This document shows, piece by piece, positions 32,109 to 41,783 of a DNA stretch of 50,035 nt. Origin of the DNA: an uncultured Eubacterium sp. (GTDB taxonomy: Bacteria; Bacillota; Clostridia; Lachnospirales; Lachnospiraceae); the NCBI GenBank assembly GCA_947385775.1, contig CANDMI010000020.1, forward strand, positions 1 through 50,035, given 5' to 3'. Position 1 is the first letter of the stretch. Every line of letters begins with the position of its first letter. Both the position numbers and the translations under genes were made by a program. The notes under the pieces were generated by a model, which saw only the letters and a program-made list of their open reading frames with translations, did not search any database and was not told where the DNA came from.

Positions 32109-33959
32109 TTACAGCTCCTGTAATTTTAGCGAGGAAAATCGCGTATGCAGGTCGTTTGCAAGGGCGCGTCCTTTGACAACGACCGCGTAGTCCCGGCTTT
32201 GCTCCAGCAGATAGTAGCCTCCTCCAGTAAAATCGTCTAAATTTCCGTTGCTGCAACAAATAAAATAACCGTCCTCCAGTGGCAGGTCTTCCATTGTAAT
32301 AGAATGGATATGCGTGTCGATCAAGTTGACCTGCAATTCGTAGGCGATCCGAAAATTGCTGGTGTCATCAAGCGTGCAATAGACTTCTTTGTTTCCGACG
32401 ACTTTTTTTAATTGTTCATACATAGCCAGGTTTCCCGAAGAAACCTTTCCAAGCTGGGAATTGATCGTCCCTATTTTCGCGGAATATAACCCGGTCGGCA
32501 CAAACAATGCGACGCAAAGCAGGCAGGCGGTTATAAGGCGTAGATTTTGGAGCCTTCCTCTGGCAAAGGAGAGAAGCAGGCTCAAGGTGAAATAACCAAT
32601 GGCTGCAATGGGTATGCACCAATGCATCGCAAATTTTTTTGCAAATATCCGGTAAAACCCAACGCCCGCCGCGCAAAAGGAGCGGTAGTGCCAGGAGCCG
32701 GTTATTTTTTGCAGGTTTAAATATAAAATAAAGCTAAGCGCGGCGTATAAAAGCAAACAAAAAAGGCTGGATAGAAAAAAGCGTCTGTCCTTGGCGCTTT
32801 GCGTAAGCTCCAGAAATCCAAGCAGCAGTAAAATGCCAATCACGCATTCGTCGTAGCGGGTGTATATAAAATAGCTTAGATCGGCGTTGGACGAAAGGTT
32901 CGTGATCGAAGCCGGATCGATCAGACTGATGGCGGAAATTAAAAACGTCCCGATGGCGGAAAGCAGCGTAAACAGGTAAAAAAATGTGTGCCGCTCTGTT
33001 TTTTTTTCGTGGAATGCGCGGTAGACGCGCCGAAAACAGCTGGAAAGTCCCCAAAAAAGTACGCCAAGCGTAGAAGTCATAAGAGCCCACAGCTGCCCGC
33101 CAAGGGAGAAAGCTAGGTTTTGCCAGCCTTTTAACGTGAAAAGGGACAGCAGATGTTCCTTTTGCGCGCCCATTCCGTTTTTGGGTTTTAACCCAAAGCC
33201 TTCTATCATGCAAAGGTAGGTCTTGATGTTGACATTCCAAAATAAGATCAATATAAGCGGCAGCGTCAGCGCAAAAAACTGCTTCCAGCCGATCGCGTCT
33301 GTTAAGCGCAAAAACATTGCCATTAAAAAATAGGCGGTGACGATGCCGATGGTGCGGTTGTGGGTGATGTAGCATGCCCCTATGCACAGGCTAAGCAGCA
33401 TAGCGCGGCCTGTGCTTGGCAGCTGCTCGAATTTTAAAAACGCAAAAAGCGCCAGCCAGACGCAAAGATATAAAAACGTTTCGCTCCATGCGATCGCGCC
33501 CTGCGTAATATAAGACGAATACATGTTTACGGTAAAGGATAAAAAAAGCAGCCGATAAGGGCTTATTTTTGGAAACAATATCCGGGCGCATAAAAAGCTA
33601 AGGAGGAAAGAAAAAATGGCAAAAATCCCGTTTAATACGATCGCGGCCTTATACATAAAATACAGGTTGTGAGAGAGCCAAAATAACGGGACTAAAACCA
33701 GGCTGTACCCATAGGAGTACCAGTTCATATGCCCGCTTAACACATCCGACCAGTCGTGCCCGGTAAAGAGCGCGGCATGCGCCCAATAGCCATATTCGTC
33801 GTTTCGGATGGCAAGCACATTCGTCTGGCGGATATACCAGATGCGGGAAATAAATATCAGGATGGAAAATAAGAAAAAGAAAAGCGTAAGCGTACGCCCA
33901 GTGTGTTTGTTTGTCATGCGTTCCACATTGGAACCGTCTTTTATAATCGCCTCTTGCAT
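32109..33959 (-). CDS. Large multi-pass membrane protein, GT-C glycosyltransferase-like
   Basis: A protein of about 616 residues with a dozen or more membrane segments, then a soluble C-terminal domain of roughly 110 residues. After the first membrane segment lies NDEYGYWAHAALFTG, with an acidic pair in the first outside loop as in GT-C lipid-linked sugar transferases. The rest shows no clear family. The start is uncertain: ATG at 33959 has GAAAGG 13 bases away, while ATG at 33917 and GTG at 34001 are possible. It may decorate a surface polymer or protein; this is inference from topology and the DE motif only. Confidence 0.6.
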   Translation of the reverse strand: MQEAIIKDGSNVERMTNKHTGRTLTLFFFLFSILIFISRIWYIRQTNVLAIRNDEYGYWAHAALFTGHDWSDVLSGHMNWYSYGYSLVLVPLFWLSHNLYFMYKAAIVLNGIFAIFSFLLSFLCARILFPKISPYRLLFLSFTVNMYSSYITQGAIAWSETFLYLCVWLALFAFLKFEQLPSTGRAMLLSLCIGACYITHNRTIGIVTAYFLMAMFLRLTDAIGWKQFFALTLPLILILFWNVNIKTYLCMIEGFGLKPKNGMGAQKEHLLSLFTLKGWQNLAFSLGGQLWALMTSTLGVLFWGLSSCFRRVYRAFHEKKTERHTFFYLFTLLSAIGTFLISAISLIDPASITNLSSNADLSYFIYTRYDECVIGILLLLGFLELTQSAKDRRFFLSSLFCLLLYAALSFILYLNLQKITGSWHYRSFCAAGVGFYRIFAKKFAMHWCIPIAAIGYFTLSLLLSFARGRLQNLRLITACLLCVALFVPTGLYSAKIGTINSQLGKVSSGNLAMYEQLKKVVGNKEVYCTLDDTSNFRIAYELQVNLIDTHIHSITMEDLPLEDGYFICCSNGNLDDFTGGGYYLLEQSRDYAVVVKGRALANDLHTRFSSLKLQEL

Positions 33960-33990
33960 GGGTTGTTTTGAACCTTTCAAAATGATTGCT

Positions 33991-34086
33991 TTTATACTCA
34001 CGAGCGATAAAGTTTACCATATGACTCAAGATAACAACGCTCGTGAGTCGGCGTTATTGGCAAATTTTAGTGATCGTGAGTATAAA
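33991..34086. repeat. Inverted copies of TCGTGAGT between divergent frames
   Basis: TTTATACTCACGA (33991-34003) is the exact complement of 34074-34086. A third copy, CGCTCGTGAGT (34038-34048), pairs with 33996-34006 over 11 bases. Alternative hairpins are therefore possible. Confidence 0.8.
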
Positions 34087-34146
34087 TTGTTTTTACATCT
34101 GGATATGATTATACAAAAAAATAGAAAAAAAATAAAGGATTTTTAA
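34021..34146 (+). pseudogene. Short open frame, possible regulator remnant
   Basis: A 41-residue frame starting MTQDNNARESALLANFSDRE. The pattern LLANFSDREYKLFLHLDMII resembles the C-terminal helix of MarR-type regulators. It has no ribosome site. It may be a relic rather than a gene. Confidence 0.25.
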
Positions 34147-34194
34147 GAAAAACACAGAATTTTAGAATAGGAGGCAAAAAGGGGGAGTTTTTAC

Positions 34195-35199
34195 ATGGTG
34201 ATAAGGGAACAAATGGAAATGCGGGAGCATAAGATCTTAAGCCCATACGCTTCCTTTAGTGACTGCTCTCGCGGGAGGGAAATGCCAGAGGAGCAATGCG
34301 ATATCCGTCCGCTGTTTCAGCGTGACAGGGACCGGATCCTCCACAGCAGGGCGTTTCGCAGGTTAAAGAACAAGACCCAGGTGTTTTTAACGCCAAAAGG
34401 CGACCATTACAGGACGCGCATGTCCCATACCTTAGAGGTGTCTCAAAATGCCCGTACGATCGCAAAGGCGCTGCGCCTAAATGAAGATCTGGTGGAGGCG
34501 ATCGCGCTTGGGCATGACCTTGGGCACGCGCCGTTTGGACACGCGGGGGAATATGTGCTAAACCGTCTTTGTGAAGGGGGATTTCGGCATAATGAGCAAA
34601 GCGTGCGCATTGTGGAAAAATTAGAAAAGCATGGGTTGGGGTTAAACCTTACCTGGGAGGTGAGGGATGGCATATTAAACCATCAGATGAGCAAAACGCC
34701 GTCTACGCTGGAGGGCAAGATCGTGCGCCTTTCGGATAAGATCGCTTACATCAGCCATGATGTGGACGACGCGATCCGTGCGGGGATTTTGTGCGAAAAA
34801 GACATTCCCGCAAAATTTACAGATATTTTGGGCACATCGGTACGTATGCGCCTCAATACTTTGATACATAATATTGTAACGAACAGTATGGACAAGGATG
34901 ATATTTTAATGTCAAAAGAGGCTGCGGAGGCGATGAAAGGGCTGCGCCAGTATATGTTTGACCATTTGTATCACAACCCAGTTGCAAAGGGAGAGGAGAA
35001 TAAAGCAAAAGAGCTGCTGGAAAGGCTGTATGCCTATTACATGAAAAATCCAGATAAGATGCCGCGGCAGTTTACGGATATGATCGCGGCGGGAGAGAAA
35101 AAAGACCGGGCGGTTTGTGATTACATCGCGGGGATGACAGACCAGTATGCGATCGCGAAATTTAGTGAATATTTTGTCCCGGTCCAGTGGCAGCGTTAA
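34195..35199 (+). CDS. dgt: dGTP triphosphohydrolase-like HD protein
   Basis: A 334-residue HD-domain phosphohydrolase expected to hydrolyse dNTPs to nucleoside and triphosphate. The metal residues are His78 in RMSHTLEVSQ and His107-Asp108 in LGHDLGHAPFGH, with the later Asp in LSDKIAYISHDVDD. RAFRRLKNKTQVF near the start is typical. The ATG at 34195 follows AGGGGG; a later ATG (34213) is possible. It precedes dnaG by 26 bases, an arrangement common in Clostridia, linking nucleotide pool control to replication. Confidence 0.92.
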   Translation: MVIREQMEMREHKILSPYASFSDCSRGREMPEEQCDIRPLFQRDRDRILHSRAFRRLKNKTQVFLTPKGDHYRTRMSHTLEVSQNARTIAKALRLNEDLVEAIALGHDLGHAPFGHAGEYVLNRLCEGGFRHNEQSVRIVEKLEKHGLGLNLTWEVRDGILNHQMSKTPSTLEGKIVRLSDKIAYISHDVDDAIRAGILCEKDIPAKFTDILGTSVRMRLNTLIHNIVTNSMDKDDILMSKEAAEAMKGLRQYMFDHLYHNPVAKGEENKAKELLERLYAYYMKNPDKMPRQFTDMIAAGEKKDRAVCDYIAGMTDQYAIAKFSEYFVPVQWQR

Positions 35200-35225
35200 C
35201 CGCTGCCTTGAAAGGAGCCAGGCAG

Positions 35226-37022
35226 ATGCCGCGTTATTCAGATGAATTAATTGAAGAAGTGCGTTCCGCAAACGACATTGTGGATGTGATCTCTGGATAT
35301 GTAAAGCTGCAAAAAAAAGGCAGCAACTATTTCGGGCTTTGTCCGTTCCACAATGAAAAAAGCGCGTCCTTTAGCGTATCGCCGGCCAAGCAGATGTACT
35401 ATTGCTTTGGCTGCGGGGCGGGCGGAAATGTAATGACGTTTTTAATGGAATATGAAAATTACACATTTCCAGAGGCGATGCGCTCGTTGGCGGACCGGGC
35501 GGGGATACGCCTGCCTGTTGAGGAGCTAACGGCGCAGGAAAAGCGGGAGTCCGATTATCGGATGAAGCTGTTTGAAATAAATAAGGAGGCCGGAAAATAT
35601 TATTATTCGCTGCTGCGAAGCGGTCGCGGCGCCCATGCGTTAGATTATTTTCGGGGGCGCGGGCTGTCAGATGAAACGATGAAAAAATTTGGGCTTGGAT
35701 ACGCGGATAAATACAGCGATGACCTCTACCGGTATTTAAAGTCAAAGGGCTATCCGGACGGCATGTTAAAGGATTCGGGGCTGATATCCCTTCATGAGAC
35801 AAGGGGCGCGCAGGATAAATTTTGGAATCGCGCCATGTTTCCGATTTTAAATGTGCACCATAAGATCATAGGCTTTGGCGGAAGGGTGATGGGCGAAGGG
35901 GAGCCAAAGTATTTAAATTCGCCGGAAACGATGATCTTTGATAAGGGCAGGAACCTGTACGGGCTAAATCTCGCAAGAAGCTCCAGACGGCAGGGGATGT
36001 TGTTGTGTGAAGGGTATATGGACGTGATCGCGCTGCACCAGGCTGGCTTTGACAATGCGGTCGCTTCCCTTGGAACGGCATTTACAAGCGGCCATGCAAG
36101 CCTGCTTAAGCATTATACAAAAGAGGTGACGCTGACTTTTGACAGTGACGGGGCGGGGGTAAAGGCCGCGCTTCGGGCGATCCCGATTTTAAAGGAAGCG
36201 GGGCTGACCGCAAGGGCGCTTACGATGAAGCCCTATAAAGATCCGGATGAATTTATCAAGGCTCTCGGGGCGGAGGCTTACCAGGAGCGGATCGATCAGG
36301 CGGAAAACAGCTTTTTGTTTGAAATCCGGATTTTGGAGCAAAATTATAATATGAATGACCCGGAGGGGAAAACATCTTTTTATAGAGAGGCTGCCAGAAA
36401 GCTGCTGGAATTTACAGAAGAGGTGGAACGGAATAATTATATAGAAGCCATCGCGTCAAAATATCAGATCGGATACGAAAATCTGCGCAGGCTTGTTGGA
36501 AGCGTCAGCATGCAGGCGGATGCGACGCGCAAACTTACCAAACGAAAATCCGGCGTTCATGAAAAAGAAGCAAAGGGAGAGGAGGGAATCAAAAAATCCC
36601 AGAAGCTTCTTTTAACCTGGCTAAGCGAAAAGCCCGCGCTGTACCCGCTTTTAAAAGAGTACGTCACGCCGGAGGATTTTACAGATGAAATTTGCAGGCG
36701 CACGGCGAAGGCTTTGTATGAGCAGCTGGAAAGCGGGCAGCTGAACCTGGCGCAGATACCGAGCCATTTTGAAAACATGCAGGAGCAGCGGGAGACCGCG
36801 GCGGCGTTCCATCAGACAATACAGGCTGTCAACACAAAAGCGGAGCGGGAGCGTGCGTTAAAGGATACGGTGATCAAGCTAAAGGAAAACCATCTTCAAA
36901 TGCTGCGTGAAAATCACGAGCTTTCGGGAATGCAAGAAAGGTTCCAGCAGATGGTCGAAGAGAAAAAAATGTTGGAACGATTGCGAAAAAAGGAATTTCG
37001 GATACCGGACGAATGCACTTAG
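35226..37022 (+). CDS. dnaG: DNA primase
   Basis: Makes RNA primers at the replication fork. The 598-residue protein has the N-terminal zinc-binding domain CPFHNEKSASF...YCFGCGAGG (Cys39, His42, Cys60, Cys63), the Toprim core with LLCEGYMDVIALHQAG and LTFDSDGAG, and a C-terminal helical helicase-interaction region. The ATG at 35226 has GAAAGGAG ahead. It lies between dgt and rpoD as in the classical macromolecular synthesis operon of Firmicutes. Confidence 0.97.
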   Translation: MPRYSDELIEEVRSANDIVDVISGYVKLQKKGSNYFGLCPFHNEKSASFSVSPAKQMYYCFGCGAGGNVMTFLMEYENYTFPEAMRSLADRAGIRLPVEELTAQEKRESDYRMKLFEINKEAGKYYYSLLRSGRGAHALDYFRGRGLSDETMKKFGLGYADKYSDDLYRYLKSKGYPDGMLKDSGLISLHETRGAQDKFWNRAMFPILNVHHKIIGFGGRVMGEGEPKYLNSPETMIFDKGRNLYGLNLARSSRRQGMLLCEGYMDVIALHQAGFDNAVASLGTAFTSGHASLLKHYTKEVTLTFDSDGAGVKAALRAIPILKEAGLTARALTMKPYKDPDEFIKALGAEAYQERIDQAENSFLFEIRILEQNYNMNDPEGKTSFYREAARKLLEFTEEVERNNYIEAIASKYQIGYENLRRLVGSVSMQADATRKLTKRKSGVHEKEAKGEEGIKKSQKLLLTWLSEKPALYPLLKEYVTPEDFTDEICRRTAKALYEQLESGQLNLAQIPSHFENMQEQRETAAAFHQTIQAVNTKAERERALKDTVIKLKENHLQMLRENHELSGMQERFQQMVEEKKMLERLRKKEFRIPDECT

Positions 37023-37052
37023 ACCGCAATAAAGACAAGAGAGGATGAAAAA

Positions 37053-38345
37053 ATGGCAAAAATGCAGGAAAACAGACAGAAAAATAAAAAAACAGAAAAG
37101 CCAGTGCGCGGACATGACGCACAGCAGCATGCCGCGATCGACCAGCAGAAATTTTTGGAGATCTTAACGTCCCTGGTGGAGCGGGCGAAAAAGAAGAAAA
37201 ATATGCTCGAATACCAGGAGATCAACGACGCATTCCAGGGAATGAATCTGTCCCCGGAGCAGTTAGAAAATATTTTAGATTATATGGAAGCCCACAATGT
37301 GGACGTGCTTCGGATCTCCGACGATGACGATGACCTTTTGATCGACGATGAGGACGATGTAGAGGTTGAAAATATAGACCTGACAGTGCCGGATGGCGTG
37401 AGCATCGAAGATCCGGTGCGCATGTATTTAAAGGAAATCGGAAAAGTCCCGCTGCTTAGCGCGGAGGAGGAGATCGACCTTGCCCAAAAGATGGAGGAAG
37501 GCGTTCTTGCCCATGAAAAGATCGTCATTTTGCGGGGGCGCATGGAGAATGCGCCGTCCCAGGAGGAAATTGACGATCTGGAGATGGAGATCCGTAAGCT
37601 GACAAAGGAAAAGGATATCGGAGAGATCGCCAAAAAACGGCTGGCGGAAGCAAACCTTCGTCTGGTTGTCAGCATCGCAAAGCGTTATGTTGGGCGCGGA
37701 ATGCTCTTTTTGGATCTGATCCAGGAGGGCAATCTTGGTCTGATCAAGGCGGTGGAAAAATTTGATTACCGAAAAGGATATAAATTTTCCACCTATGCGA
37801 CCTGGTGGATCAGACAGGCGATCACAAGGGCCATCGCGGACCAGGCCAGAACCATCCGCATTCCGGTGCATATGGTGGAGACGATTAACAAATTGATCCG
37901 GGTTTCCAGGCAGCTGTTGCAGGAATTGGGGCGCGAACCGACTCCGGAAGAGATCGCGGTGGAAATGAATATGCCGGTGGAACGTGTCCGAGAGATCTTT
38001 AAAATTTCCCAGGAGCCGGTTTCTTTAGAGACTCCGATAGGCGAAGAGGAGGATTCCCATCTCGGGGATTTCATACAAGATGACGCGGTTCCAGTCCCGG
38101 CGGACGCCGCGGCGTTTACGCTGTTAAAAGAGCAGCTTGGAGAGGTGCTTGGCACGTTAACCGAGCGTGAGCAAAAGGTTTTGACCCTCCGGTTTGGCCT
38201 GGAGGACGGCAGGGCGCGGACGTTAGAGGAAGTCGGAAGAGAATTTAACGTTACCCGTGAGCGCATCCGCCAGATTGAGGCAAAGGCTTTGCGAAAGCTG
38301 CGCCATCCGAGCAGGAGCCGGAAGCTGAAAGATTATCTGGAGTAG
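37053..38345 (+). CDS. rpoD: RNA polymerase primary sigma factor SigA
   Basis: The housekeeping sigma factor. The 430-residue protein shows region 1.2 ([20 protein letters not shown]), region 2.3-2.4 ([20 protein letters not shown]), region 3 and region 4.2 with the -35 reading helix ([20 protein letters not shown]). An acidic stretch of Asp and Glu (around residues 90-115) ahead of region 1.2 corresponds to the auto-inhibitory region 1.1 end. GAGAGGATG precedes the ATG. Confidence 0.97.
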   Translation: MAKMQENRQKNKKTEKPVRGHDAQQHAAIDQQKFLEILTSLVERAKKKKNMLEYQEINDAFQGMNLSPEQLENILDYMEAHNVDVLRISDDDDDLLIDDEDDVEVENIDLTVPDGVSIEDPVRMYLKEIGKVPLLSAEEEIDLAQKMEEGVLAHEKIVILRGRMENAPSQEEIDDLEMEIRKLTKEKDIGEIAKKRLAEANLRLVVSIAKRYVGRGMLFLDLIQEGNLGLIKAVEKFDYRKGYKFSTYATWWIRQAITRAIADQARTIRIPVHMVETINKLIRVSRQLLQELGREPTPEEIAVEMNMPVERVREIFKISQEPVSLETPIGEEEDSHLGDFIQDDAVPVPADAAAFTLLKEQLGEVLGTLTEREQKVLTLRFGLEDGRARTLEEVGREFNVTRERIRQIEAKALRKLRHPSRSRKLKDYLE

Positions 38346-38349
38346 TTTT

Positions 38350-39120
38350 ATGCAGAAATTATCCAAGAGACTGGAAGCGGCGGCAGAGCTTATTTCGTTA
38401 AAGGGCGGCATTGTAGCGGATATCGGCACGGACCACGGCTATCTGCCGGTGTATCTGATTCAAAGCGGCAGATGTAAAAGCGCGATCGCGCTGGACGTAA
38501 ATAAAGGCCCATTGGAGCGGGCGAGGCAGTATATTAAAAAAAACCGGCTGGAGCTGGTGATACAGACGCGCCTGTCGGATGGCTTTGCGGCGCTAAAGCG
38601 GGGGGAAGTTAACAGCGTGGCGATTACGGGAATGGGCGGCAGCCTGGCGGTGCAGATATTGGAAAATGGCATGGAGCAGCTGTCTGCGGTAAAAGAGCTG
38701 GTGATCGGGGCGCAGTCTGACATTTTAAAAGTACGAGAATTTTTATATTGTAATGGAATATACATCGATAAAGAGGATCTGGTGTATGAGGACGGCAAAT
38801 TTTACCCTTTGCTCCATGGGGTATGGGAAAAGCCGGCGTACTGGCAGGAGGCGGGTTACATACCATTTCAAAAAGAACTGCGAAAAAAGCTGCCGGACGC
38901 TTCACTTTACCGTAAGACGCTGTGCCAGTATGGGGAATATCTGCTGTATAAAAAAGATCCCGCGCTTTTTAAACTGTTAGGGAGGGATGAAAAAATAAAG
39001 AGGCGGATTTTGGATTCCTTAAGCCGCACTCGGCAAAAAGAAGCGGCCAAGAGCAGGCAGGCGGAATTAGAAGCGCAGTTAAAAGGGATTTTGGCGTTTT
39101 TGGATTTTTTTAATAAATAA
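38350..39120 (+). CDS. trmK: tRNA (adenine-N1)-methyltransferase TrmK
   Basis: Methylates A22 of tRNA using S-adenosylmethionine. The 256-residue protein has the family start KRLEAAAELI, the SAM motif VADIGTDHGYLPVYL and the catalytic-site region AITGMGGSLAVQIL, followed by a C-terminal coiled-coil domain. It begins four bases after the rpoD stop, so translation is probably coupled. The rpoD-trmK-nif3 order is widely conserved in Firmicutes. Confidence 0.94.
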   Translation: MQKLSKRLEAAAELISLKGGIVADIGTDHGYLPVYLIQSGRCKSAIALDVNKGPLERARQYIKKNRLELVIQTRLSDGFAALKRGEVNSVAITGMGGSLAVQILENGMEQLSAVKELVIGAQSDILKVREFLYCNGIYIDKEDLVYEDGKFYPLLHGVWEKPAYWQEAGYIPFQKELRKKLPDASLYRKTLCQYGEYLLYKKDPALFKLLGRDEKIKRRILDSLSRTRQKEAAKSRQAELEAQLKGILAFLDFFNK

Positions 39121-39135
39121 GGAGGTGTGGGATTT

Positions 39136-39918
39136 ATGGAATGTGAAAAGGTGATCGACATCCTGCAAAAGCAGGCGGCGGAAACGTATGCGCTGGAATG
39201 GGACAATGTCGGGCTGCTTGTGGGAAGCAGGGATAAGGAGGTAAAAAAAATCTACATCGCGCTGGACGCTACGGATGAGGCGATAAAAGAAGCCATAGAG
39301 CAGGGAGCGGATATGCTGCTGACCCATCATCCGCTGATTTTTCGCGGCATAAAGCGCGTGACGCAGGATGATTTTATCGGAAGAAGGGTGATGGAGCTGG
39401 TTCGCGCGGACATTTCGTATTATGCGATGCATACCAATTTTGACGTGATGGGCATGGCGGAGATTTCCGCAGAAAAAATGGGCTTGGCAGACGTTGTCCC
39501 GTTAGAAGAAACCTGTGTGGAAGCGGGCGCGTCCCAGGGGATCGGCAGGGTTGGCAGCTTTGCAAAACAGATGACGCTTGGGGAATGCGCCGCTTGCGTG
39601 AAATCGGCGTTTGGCGTGGAGCGGGTAAAGGTATTTGGAGATTTCGAAAAAAAAGTGAAGCGCGCGGCAATCTGCCCGGGAAGCGGGGGAAGCGATGTAA
39701 AATACGCGCTTTTGGCAGGAGCGGATGTCTATATTACGGGCGATATTGACCATCATACCGGAATTGACGCTGTGGCGCAGGGCATGGCGGTGATCGACGC
39801 GGGGCATTATGGGGTGGAGCAGATCTTTATAGAATTTATGGCAGATTATATACGCCGCCATATCCCAGGCGTGGAAGCAGTCGCTCAAGGCAGGGTGGAG
39901 CCGTTTTATTATGTATAA
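39136..39918 (+). CDS. Nif3-like dinuclear metal protein (DUF34)
   Basis: A 260-residue member of the Nif3/YqfO family. Metal-ligand motifs are LTHHPLIF and the C-terminal GDIDHHTG and DAGHYGVE; MHTNFD is also in place. It is the short form, without the inserted PII-like domain found in B. subtilis YqfO. The ATG at 39136 has GGAGG at 39121-39125; the GTG at 39127 is too close to that site. GTP cyclohydrolase-like or metal-handling roles have been proposed for the family; none is settled. Confidence 0.92.
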   Translation: MECEKVIDILQKQAAETYALEWDNVGLLVGSRDKEVKKIYIALDATDEAIKEAIEQGADMLLTHHPLIFRGIKRVTQDDFIGRRVMELVRADISYYAMHTNFDVMGMAEISAEKMGLADVVPLEETCVEAGASQGIGRVGSFAKQMTLGECAACVKSAFGVERVKVFGDFEKKVKRAAICPGSGGSDVKYALLAGADVYITGDIDHHTGIDAVAQGMAVIDAGHYGVEQIFIEFMADYIRRHIPGVEAVAQGRVEPFYYV

Positions 39919-39988
39919 ACATGAAATATAAAAAATGAACACACATAACAATTGCAATGTAAGAATGAGCATAAAAAAAGGGGTGTAT

Positions 39989-41644
39989 ATGTGCCGTGTA
40001 GAGATTTTGAATGAAGAAAAAAGTCAGGCGCGGGAATTTCCAAAGGGGACTTCGTTTTTAGAAATTGCCGCTGAATATCAAAAGGATTATGCAAGTACGA
40101 TCGTACTTGTTATTTTTAATCATAAGCTGCGGGAATTAAACCGCACGCTACAGTCAGACGGGACGCTGGAATTTGTGACGGCGGCAGATCCAAATGGGAG
40201 AAAGGCATACCGAAGAAGCCTGCAAATGCTGCTTGGAAAGGCGGTCTTTCAGCTTTTTGGGGCGGATGTGCGGCTTTATATCATGCATTCCCTTGGAAAA
40301 GCGCAGTATTGCGAATGGAAGGGGATGGCGGTCACAGACCAGGCGCTTGCAAAGGTGCGGGAGGAAATGCGCCGCTTGATAAAACAAGACATTAAAATCG
40401 AAAAAAGCACCGTGCATACGGACGAGGCCATCGCGGTGTTTCATAAATACGGGCTGTCAGAAAAAGAAAAGCTGTTTCACTACCGCAGAAGTTCTTATGT
40501 GAATTTATATGAGATGGATGGCTATAAGGACTATTTTTACGGGTATATGGTTCCATCCACCGGCTATCTTTTCGGCTTTGACCTGCAAAAATATGAAGCG
40601 GGCTTTGTGTTGGCATATCCAGATGAAAAAACGAAACAGCCGGCAAAATTCGCTCCTTCCGCAAAGCTGTATCATACGTTAATGGAATCCGCGTCCTGGG
40701 CCAGGAAAATGCATATCAGCACGGTTGGGGAGTTAAACGAGCAGATCACAGGCGGCAAGGTGCAGGATATCATTTTGTTGCAGGAAGCGGAGATGGAGCA
40801 GCGCATCGGCAAGCTGGCGGAGCTGATCTCCAGGCAAAAGGACAAAAAGTTTATCATGATCGCAGGGCCTTCTTCTTCTGGCAAGACGACGTTTTCCCAC
40901 CGCCTGTCGATTCAATTAAAGGCGCATGGGATGACGCCGCATCCGATCGGGCTGGATGATTATTACGTGGACCGGATTAAGACCCCGTTGGATGAAAACG
41001 GGCAGTATGATTTTGAATGCTTAGAAGCGGTGGATTTAGGGCTGTTTAATTCCGATATGAAAAAGCTGCTGGCGGGGGAGATTGTAGAGATGCCCCATTT
41101 TAATTTCCAGACCGGGAAGCGGGAGATGAGCGGGAAATGGCTGCGGCTTGGCGCGGAGGACGTGCTTGTGATCGAAGGCATCCACGGGTTGAACGACAAG
41201 CTTTCCTATACGCTTCCGGTAGAAACGAAGTTTAAGATTTACATCAGCGCGCTGACGCAGATTAAAGTGGATGAGCATAACGCGATCCCAACGACGGACG
41301 GCAGGCTGATACGGCGGATCGTTCGGGACGCGCGCACAAGGGGAAACTCGGCGGAGCGCACGATACAGATGTGGCAGTCGGTGCGAAGGGGAGAGGAAAA
41401 AAATATTTTCCCGTTCCAGGAGCAGGCGGACGTGATGTTTAATTCGGCGCTGATCTATGAGCTTGCGGTTTTAAAAATGTATGCGGAGCCTTTGCTGTTT
41501 GCGATCTCGCCGGACAGCCCACAGCATGTGCAGGCGAAAAGGCTGCTGAAATTTTTAGATTATTTTTTGCAGGTGCCAAGCGAGGATATACATAGAAATT
41601 CGATCTTGCGGGAATTTATCGGAGGCAGCTGCTTTCATGTATAA
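39989..41644 (+). CDS. Nucleoside kinase with TGS-like N-terminal region
   Basis: A 551-residue uridine kinase-like protein with an N-terminal extension related to the TGS and second additional domains of threonyl-tRNA synthetase (opening EFPKGTSFLEIA; HYRRSSYVNLYEMDG later). The kinase part starts at the P-loop AGPSSSGKTT (292-301) and has the LDDYYVDR and EGIHGLND motifs. The ATG at 39989 follows AAAGGGG; upstream ATGs at 39935 and 39965 have none. It phosphorylates a nucleoside, with specificity unknown. The synthetase-like domains make a regulatory or RNA-linked role possible. Confidence 0.87.
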   Translation: MCRVEILNEEKSQAREFPKGTSFLEIAAEYQKDYASTIVLVIFNHKLRELNRTLQSDGTLEFVTAADPNGRKAYRRSLQMLLGKAVFQLFGADVRLYIMHSLGKAQYCEWKGMAVTDQALAKVREEMRRLIKQDIKIEKSTVHTDEAIAVFHKYGLSEKEKLFHYRRSSYVNLYEMDGYKDYFYGYMVPSTGYLFGFDLQKYEAGFVLAYPDEKTKQPAKFAPSAKLYHTLMESASWARKMHISTVGELNEQITGGKVQDIILLQEAEMEQRIGKLAELISRQKDKKFIMIAGPSSSGKTTFSHRLSIQLKAHGMTPHPIGLDDYYVDRIKTPLDENGQYDFECLEAVDLGLFNSDMKKLLAGEIVEMPHFNFQTGKREMSGKWLRLGAEDVLVIEGIHGLNDKLSYTLPVETKFKIYISALTQIKVDEHNAIPTTDGRLIRRIVRDARTRGNSAERTIQMWQSVRRGEEKNIFPFQEQADVMFNSALIYELAVLKMYAEPLLFAISPDSPQHVQAKRLLKFLDYFLQVPSEDIHRNSILREFIGGSCFHV

Positions 41645-41707
41645 GTTTTTATGCCAGACGAAGGAAAAACCGGTCCTTTGAAATGGAGCGGTTTTCATAA
41701 AATAAAA

Positions 41708-41745
41708 AAAGCCAGGAATTTTATTTAATAATAATTCCCGGCTTT
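41708..41745. terminator. Bidirectional terminator
   Basis: AAAGCCAGGAATT (41708-41720) pairs with AATTCCCGGCTTT (41733-41745) with one mismatch. Preceded by a run of A and followed by T-rich sequence, it can stop both the nucleoside kinase and the convergent chemoreceptor gene. Confidence 0.85.
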
Positions 41746-41783
41746 ACTTATTTTATAGGATTCTTCATGATCGTTAACTATTT

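Noticed and set aside
36874-37225. Hydrophobic minus-strand ORFs across the dnaG/rpoD junction
   Set aside because: They are antisense to Lys-rich coding sequence of two firm genes and have no promoter or ribosome site.
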